A stretch of DNA of 9,223 bases from Spirochaetales bacterium (lineage in GTDB: Bacteria; Spirochaetota; Spirochaetia; DTKZ01), in the NCBI GenBank assembly GCA_017998025.1, contig JAGODW010000040.1, forward strand, positions 1-9,223, given 5' to 3'. Positions 5,502 to 9,223 of this stretch are shown here, in pieces. A program made the translations under genes and the position numbers. The notes beneath the pieces are model-generated. The model did not search any database. It had not been told where the DNA came from and was given only the letters and a program-made list of their open reading frames with translations. Every line of letters starts with the position of its first letter. Position 1 is the stretch's first letter.

Positions 5502-6476
5502 TCATCTCCTTGAGTATTTCTCTTGAAGTGCAGCGTATTTTTTCCCAACCAATATAGCACCTTCAGCATTCTGCTCGGGTATACGATTATACGGTGGTCT
5601 ACTCGGTCCACATTTCACCAATCCTGCTGCATTAAAACGGGTCTTTTCAATTTGAATATTGTAGATTGAAAAATCATGGAAATTCCCGTGGGGGAAGAGT
5701 GTTTTGTATGCATCTCGAAGTTCAAGAGTGATTGTTCTTGCCTTTGCATCATCTCCCGACTCTATGGCTTGTTTCAATGCAACGAGAGGAGCCATACCAC
5801 AGTTTCCGCTCCCTGTCCAGGTTGCCTTAGCCTTCTCAGGTGCCCATTTCCATGCGAAGTACCAATCACTGTCTAAAGGCATAATTATAATGTTGTCGCC
5901 TGCTGCTTCGACATCAGCAAGATACTGTTGACCAACAGAGATATATTTCGATGCAATAACATTAGGGATTTTCGCTAATCTTCCGTATACTCTCGGCGTC
6001 ATTTTCCCTTTAAATGCTTCTGGATTGTCATAGACGATGATGGGTGCATCAGGAAGGGCTTCCGCTATATCACTGTAGTAACCGACTATTGCGTCTTCAT
6101 CCATTTCTTGCCACATAGGCCTTCCCAGGAATAAGCCTGTTGCTCCTATGCTCATAATCTCTTTAGCCCGCCGAATCGTATCTCTAGTGTTTAGAGTTGT
6201 CGCTCCGGAGAACACAGGAACTTTTCCCTTTGCTGTTGTGATTACTTTTTCATTAAATTTCCGCCACTCAGATTCGGTTAAAGTAGCACCTTCTCCAAAA
6301 GTCCCATTCGTCAAAATAGCATCAACATGGTTGTCAACCAGCATGTTCACTATTCTGGCCGTCTCTACATAATCCACAGAATCTTCGCAGTCCCACCTAT
6401 TGCCATTCGGTATAGCAGGTGTAGGCATAATGTTGAATATCCCACGAACATTTTTTGCAGTGAACTTTAAACTCAT
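5502..6476 (-). CDS. DapA-superfamily hydratase-aldolase, NahE/PhdJ-like
   Basis: A class I pyruvate-dependent aldolase of the DHDPS/NAL superfamily, closest in pattern to trans-o-hydroxybenzylidenepyruvate hydratase-aldolases (NahE, PhdJ). Those hydrate and cleave an aryl-CH=CH-CO-COOH compound to an aromatic aldehyde plus pyruvate. Numbered from the upstream Met at 6491: IMPTPAIPNG at 21-30, NGTFGEGATLTE at 62-73, TTLNTRDTIRRAKE at 98-111, VYDNPEAFKG at 153-162 with Tyr154, the Schiff-base Lys182 in ASKYISVG, LFPHGNFHDFSIYNI at 265-279, and CGPSRPPYNRIPE at 294-306. The last two blocks are characteristic of this subgroup, not of DapA. The first ATG (6491) contains the ribosome-binding site GGAGGT itself; the ATG at 6476, seven bases after that site, is the likely start (324 residues). 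With no ring-oxidising genes here, the substrate need not be a naphthalene intermediate. Confidence 0.85.
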   Translation of the reverse strand: MSLKFTAKNVRGIFNIMPTPAIPNGNRWDCEDSVDYVETARIVNMLVDNHVDAILTNGTFGEGATLTESEWRKFNEKVITTAKGKVPVFSGATTLNTRDTIRRAKEIMSIGATGLFLGRPMWQEMDEDAIVGYYSDIAEALPDAPIIVYDNPEAFKGKMTPRVYGRLAKIPNVIASKYISVGQQYLADVEAAGDNIIIMPLDSDWYFAWKWAPEKAKATWTGSGNCGMAPLVALKQAIESGDDAKARTITLELRDAYKTLFPHGNFHDFSIYNIQIEKTRFNAAGLVKCGPSRPPYNRIPEQNAEGAILVGKKYAALQEKYSRR

Positions 6477-6494
6477 ACTCTCTACCTCCATAAT

Positions 6495-6533
6495 ATGTTT
6501 AAGATTCTAGCATTCTAGCATTACACTAAACAT
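6495..6533. promoter_or_regulatory. Candidate operator: ATGTTTA inverted repeat around the aldolase -10
   Basis: ATGTTTA at 6495-6501 and its exact reverse complement TAAACAT at 6527-6533 flank the minus-strand -10 box. The midpoint (6514) coincides with the -10 centre, and the arms are 32 bases apart, about three helical turns. A third ATGTTTA is at 6596-6602, upstream of the divergent ABC promoter. The heptamer also occurs by chance inside genes (for example near 681 and 1077), so support is moderate. Confidence 0.35.
6504..6522. repeat. Tandem 8-bp repeat (ATTCTAGC x2, then ATT) over the aldolase -10 box
   Basis: ATTCTAGC is repeated exactly at 6504-6511 and 6512-6519 and followed by ATT. 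The second copy contains the minus-strand -10 hexamer (6512-6517). Read as CTAGCATT, the same octamer appears once in the leader of the GntR-family gene at 3478-3485. An operator overlapping a -10 box would allow repression by steric exclusion. An alternative reading is simple local slippage. Confidence 0.5.
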
Positions 6534-6540
6534 CTGTCAA
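6512..6540 (-). promoter_or_regulatory. Aldolase/permease operon promoter (TTGACA-17-TAGAAT)
   Basis: On the minus strand TTGACA (6540-6535) and TAGAAT (6517-6512) are separated by exactly 17 bases, a near-consensus sigma-70 promoter. Directly upstream, 6541-6560 is almost pure A/T with two A-runs on this strand, resembling an UP element. Transcription would start near 6505, giving a leader of about 29 bases before the ATG at 6476. A promoter this strong usually implies repression when the substrate is absent, consistent with the repeats that overlap it. Confidence 0.75.
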
Positions 6541-6623
6541 GTTTTTTTCATTTTTTATAATCACTGACCAGAGGACAGGATAAGCGTTAGTAGGCATGTT
6601 TACCCTATGCTTCATCCAAGTAT

Positions 6624-6653
6624 TTGACGCAGAGAACATTTTCGGCGTATGAT
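6624..6653 (+). promoter_or_regulatory. Promoter of the LIV-type ABC operon (TTGACG-18-TATGAT)
   Basis: TTGACG at 6624-6629 and TATGAT at 6648-6653, 18 bases apart, match sigma-70 hexamers well. Transcription would start near 6660, giving a leader of about 50 bases. That leader holds a small GGCCTT-TTT-AAGGCC hairpin (6672-6686), then the AAGGAG ribosome-binding site at 6698-6703. It is divergent from the aldolase promoter, with the two -35 boxes about 84 bases apart. Confidence 0.6.
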
Positions 6654-6709
6654 TCGTTTCTGCTCTATTCGGGCCTTTTTAAGGCCTCTATGGTAAGAAG
6701 GAGAAAAAG

Positions 6710-7894
6710 ATGAAGAGATTTGCAGCTTATTTACTCGTTGCATTTCTGGTTCTGGGAATTCTAGGGGCCTGCAAACCTGCGGAAAAGAAAGAAGCCGCAG
6801 CGCAGACCAAACAGGAAACGATTAAGATCGGTCATACGGTTGCGTTGACCGGCCCCAGTGCTACCTGGGGACAATCAGAAGCCAATGCCCTGAAAATGGC
6901 TATTGAGAAGATCAATGCAGGGGGCGGCGTATTGGGGAAACAGCTGGAAGTCATTGCGTACGACAACCGGGCAGATCGGATGGAAGCGGTAAACGTGGCC
7001 AAACGGTTGATTGAGCAGGATAAGGTCGTAGCTATTATTGGCCCTGCTCAGAGCGGTGTGGCGAATGCCATTCGAGAGGTGAACAATTCTGCGAAAGTGC
7101 CTGTCATTGTTACTACTGCTACAAACCCAAAAGTCACGGTGAACGATGATGGTACTGTAGTACCGTACACCTTCCGGGTATGCTTCATTGATCCATTCCA
7201 GGGCACAGTAGCTGCTCAGTTTGCACTGCGGGATCTTAATGCAAAAACCGCTGCTGTATTGTACGATGTAGGAGATGATTATTCTCAGTTTCTCGGGAAA
7301 TACTTTGTAGAAGCTTTTATAAAGGGTGGCGGAAAGATTACCGCCAATGAAGCGTTCCGCTCCGGAGAGCTCGATTTCCGGGCACAACTGGGTAAAATCA
7401 AGACCGGGAAGCCGGATGTGTTATTCATCCCCACAATGCAGAAAGAAGCTGCCCTCGCAGCAAAACAAGCCCGGGATCTGGGAATTACTGCTACGTTCCT
7501 CGGTGGCGACGGCTGGGCAAGCCCGGATTTGATTGATCTGGCCGGCCCTGCAATTGAAGGCGCGTATTTTGTAAATATTGCAGCACTGGAAGACCCGGCG
7601 ATCCAGGATTTCATTAAGGAATACAAGGCACGGTTTAATGCGGATCCTGTTCTACCCAATCCCTTAATGGCTTACGATGCGGTTCTGTGGCTGGCCGATG
7701 CTCTTAAGCGCGCCGGTTCTACGGATGGAGAGAAGCTGAAAGCTGCCCTGGAAAATACCAAAGATCTGCCGGTGCTCACCGGAAAGCTCACGATCGATCC
7801 AGCTACCCATAATCCGTTGAATAAGCCGGCTACGATCCAGCAGGTGAAAGATAAAAAGTTTATCTACGTCAAAACGTTTGTAACCAGCGACTAA
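6710..7894 (+). CDS. LIV-type ABC transporter substrate-binding lipoprotein
   Basis: Extracytoplasmic binding protein of the branched-chain amino acid (LivJ/LivK, Peripla_BP_6) class, 394 residues. It starts with a lipoprotein signal: basic KR, hydrophobic core 4-17, lipobox LGAC with Cys21 as the lipidation site, then a charged linker (22-36). The mature domain opens with IKIGHTVALTGPSATWGQ. It has typical blocks: AIEKINAGGGVLGK (about 68-81), AIIGPAQSGVANAI in the ligand-binding cleft, and FLGGDGWASPDLI in the second lobe. ATG 6710 follows AAGGAG by six bases. It is first in the operon, 9 bp before livH. This class binds leucine-type amino acids, but also amides, urea and aromatic acids in various bacteria. 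Given the divergent aldolase operon an aromatic or organic acid is possible, without direct proof. Confidence 0.92.
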   Translation: MKRFAAYLLVAFLVLGILGACKPAEKKEAAAQTKQETIKIGHTVALTGPSATWGQSEANALKMAIEKINAGGGVLGKQLEVIAYDNRADRMEAVNVAKRLIEQDKVVAIIGPAQSGVANAIREVNNSAKVPVIVTTATNPKVTVNDDGTVVPYTFRVCFIDPFQGTVAAQFALRDLNAKTAAVLYDVGDDYSQFLGKYFVEAFIKGGGKITANEAFRSGELDFRAQLGKIKTGKPDVLFIPTMQKEAALAAKQARDLGITATFLGGDGWASPDLIDLAGPAIEGAYFVNIAALEDPAIQDFIKEYKARFNADPVLPNPLMAYDAVLWLADALKRAGSTDGEKLKAALENTKDLPVLTGKLTIDPATHNPLNKPATIQQVKDKKFIYVKTFVTSD

Positions 7895-7903
7895 CCTGTA
7901 CCC

Positions 7904-8794
7904 GTGCTGATCCAGACGATTATTACCGGCCTGTCCATCGGGAGCGTCTATGCTCTGATGGCGGTCGGGTATTCTTTAGTTTTTTCCGTACTAAATTTTT
8001 CCAACTTTGCCCATGGTGCTATTATCACCCTGGGGGCGTATATCGCCTGGGCTTTGATGGTACATTACTTCCAGATCCCATTTTTGCCTGCCCTCCTCCT
8101 TTCGATGGCCGGAGCCGGATTCCTGGCATTTCTCAACGAGCGGATCGCGTATTCCACCCTTAGACGAAGACGGGCTCCCTCCCTCTACCTGATGATCAGT
8201 GCTATGGGAGTATCGATCGCTCTGCAGAACCTTCTCTACGCAACCATCGGCGCTAAACTCTATGCCCTACCCCCGGTATTTGCCATGGATGTGCTAACTT
8301 TTGGAGAGTTAACGATCAGTCGGATGGATATCTTCGCTTTTTTCTTTTCTGCTATAACCATCGCTATACTCCATCTGGTACTGACCCGTACCAAAGTGGG
8401 CACTGCGATTCGGGCCGCTTCCTATGATATGGAGATGGTTTCCGTTCTGGGGATAAACCTCGATATTCTGGTAGCGGTCCTGTTCTTTATTGCCGGAAGC
8501 CTGGGGGGTATGGCAGGAGTATTCATGGGAGTAAAGTACATGGTGTACCCCAGCATGGGCTGGATTACCAACAAGGCCTACATCGGAGCGGTGATCGGCG
8601 GGCTCGGCAGTTTGCCGGGAGCTATTATAGGGGGTCTTCTCCTGGGCCTCCTGGAAGCAATCGTTTCTGTCAGCTCCCTGGGGGGAACCAGCCTCTCTAC
8701 CTACCGCGACGTGTTTAGTTTTGGGATCCTGGTGATCCTGCTGGTTCTTAAACCTACAGGGTTGTTTGGTCGGCAGGTGGAGGATAAACTATGA
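7904..8794 (+). CDS. livH: LIV-type ABC transporter permease LivH
   Basis: Inner-membrane permease of the branched-chain amino acid-type uptake family, 296 residues. The LivH hallmark FSVLNFSNFAHGAIITLGAY is near 27-46, after an opening MLIQTIITGLSIGSVYALMA helix. A cytoplasmic loop, GTAIRAASYDMEMVSVLGIN (about 166-185), is the expected contact site for the ATPase. A conserved GAVIGGLGSLPGAIIGG stretch lies near 229-244. The start is a GTG only 9 bp after the binding-protein stop with no visible ribosome-binding site, so translation is probably coupled to the upstream gene. It pairs with LivM to form the channel. ATPase subunits (LivG/LivF) would be expected beyond the window. The stop at 8792-8794 overlaps an ATG at 8791 as ATGA. 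Confidence 0.92.
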   Translation: MLIQTIITGLSIGSVYALMAVGYSLVFSVLNFSNFAHGAIITLGAYIAWALMVHYFQIPFLPALLLSMAGAGFLAFLNERIAYSTLRRRRAPSLYLMISAMGVSIALQNLLYATIGAKLYALPPVFAMDVLTFGELTISRMDIFAFFFSAITIAILHLVLTRTKVGTAIRAASYDMEMVSVLGINLDILVAVLFFIAGSLGGMAGVFMGVKYMVYPSMGWITNKAYIGAVIGGLGSLPGAIIGGLLLGLLEAIVSVSSLGGTSLSTYRDVFSFGILVILLVLKPTGLFGRQVEDKL

Positions 8795-8812
8795 GGTTCA
8801 GGGAGCAGCCCC

Positions 8813-9223
8813 GTGGCCTATATTGAAGCTATTTTTATCAATGCGGCTATCTATGCTATAGCTACCTTAGGCCTGGCCATCTTTACCGGCTACACGGGCC
8901 TTTTCAGCCTGGGGCATGCGGCATTCATGGCTGTAGGAGCCTACACGGCATCGGTTCTAACTTATTTCTACAAAGTACCTTTTTTACCTGCCCTCCTGGC
9001 AGGCGTAGCACTCTCTGTGCTGACAAGCTTTATCATCGGCTATCCCACCCTCCGTGCCCGACTTCGTTCCGACTATTTTGCCATTGCAACGCTCGGATTC
9101 GGAGAAGCCATTAAGGTGATTCTGGAAAACTTCAGCCTTACCCAGGGAGCCCGAGGCTTGCCTGGAATCCAGAAGTTATCTACCCCCCTGAATACAGCTC
9201 TCTTCGTGGTGATTACCCTTATC
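8813..9223 (+). CDS. livM: LIV-type ABC transporter permease LivM (3' partial)
   Basis: Second permease of the uptake complex; 137 codons are visible before the window ends. Numbered from the GTG, AIYAIATLGLAIFTGYTGLF (12-31) leads into the LivM signature SLGHAAFMAVGAYTAS (32-47). SDYFAIATLGFGEAIK (about 88-103) and then ENFSLTQGARGLPGI are also typical of LivM. The GTG at 8813 has AGGGAG at 8800-8805 with 7 bases spacing. However, an even better site, GGAGG at 8779-8783, sits 7 bases before an ATG at 8791 that overlaps the livH stop. That ATG frame stops after 11 codons (8791-8826). Removing one C from the CCCC run at 8809-8812 would join the ATG frame to livM. The true N-terminus is therefore uncertain: GTG start, or ATG start with a frameshift. 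Confidence 0.88.
   Translation, partial: MAYIEAIFINAAIYAIATLGLAIFTGYTGLFSLGHAAFMAVGAYTASVLTYFYKVPFLPALLAGVALSVLTSFIIGYPTLRARLRSDYFAIATLGFGEAIKVILENFSLTQGARGLPGIQKLSTPLNTALFVVITLI

Noticed and set aside
5502..6476. A naphthalene or PAH degradation pathway based on the NahE/PhdJ-like aldolase
   Set aside because: No ring-hydroxylating dioxygenase, extradiol dioxygenase or isomerase is present in the window; one aldolase does not make that pathway.
6672..6686. GGCCTT-TTT-AAGGCC hairpin as a terminator or riboswitch
   Set aside because: It is a short 6-bp stem inside the ABC operon leader with no following T-run and no larger conserved fold; at most a small leader hairpin.
1..9223. CRISPR arrays, tRNA or rRNA genes, insertion sequences, phage genes
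   Set aside because: No regularly spaced repeats, no tRNA-like cloverleaf, no transposase or integrase motifs and no rRNA-like sequence were seen on either strand.

Overview
This window comes from a bacterial chromosome and looks like an accessory or catabolic neighbourhood. The gene content suggests an anaerobic or facultative heterotroph: remnants of oxygen-sensitive 2-hydroxyacyl-CoA dehydratase genes, a VapBC toxin-antitoxin pair, a lipoprotein-anchored ABC uptake system and an aldolase/permease pair. A spirochaete or similar fermenter would fit, but nothing here fixes the taxon. Base composition is uneven. Sampled 60-base lines are about 32% GC in vapC (from 1381) and 27% in the GntR gene (from 3781), against about 62% in the dehydratase remnant (from 2461) and 58% in the binding-protein gene (from 7681). 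The window is probably a mosaic.

Left part (1-1621): the 3' end of a membrane-anchored transglutaminase-like protein carrying an EF-hand, then a complete vapBC pair. The best vapBC promoter has a palindrome filling its spacer and -10 box.

Middle part (1633-3373): a decayed 2-hydroxyacyl-CoA dehydratase operon. The first gene keeps only its N- and C-terminal pieces, joined out of frame. The second is an in-frame chimera of the start of a dehydratase subunit and the end of the ATP-dependent activator (HgdC type). An intact class I glutamine amidotransferase follows 6 bp later.

Central catabolic module (3498-6476): an FCD-type GntR regulator (+) converges on a two-gene minus-strand operon. That operon encodes a NahE/PhdJ-type hydratase-aldolase and a BenE-family permease. 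The operon has a near-consensus promoter with an AT-rich UP-like element. An 8-mer, CTAGCATT, occurs twice over its -10 region and once in the GntR leader, so it is a candidate shared operator. A large interrupted hairpin lies between the converging genes.

Right part (6624-9223): divergent from the aldolase, a branched-chain-type (LIV) ABC uptake operon begins with a lipoprotein binding protein, then LivH and a LivM that runs off the window. The livH/livM junction shows two ribosome-binding-site/start pairs in different frames, separated by a CCCC run. This is either a micro-ORF or a one-base frameshift at the start of livM.

The most coherent working idea is that the regulator, aldolase, permease and perhaps the divergent ABC system handle uptake and retro-aldol cleavage of an aromatic or aryl-pyruvate type compound. 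The substrate cannot be read from the sequence.
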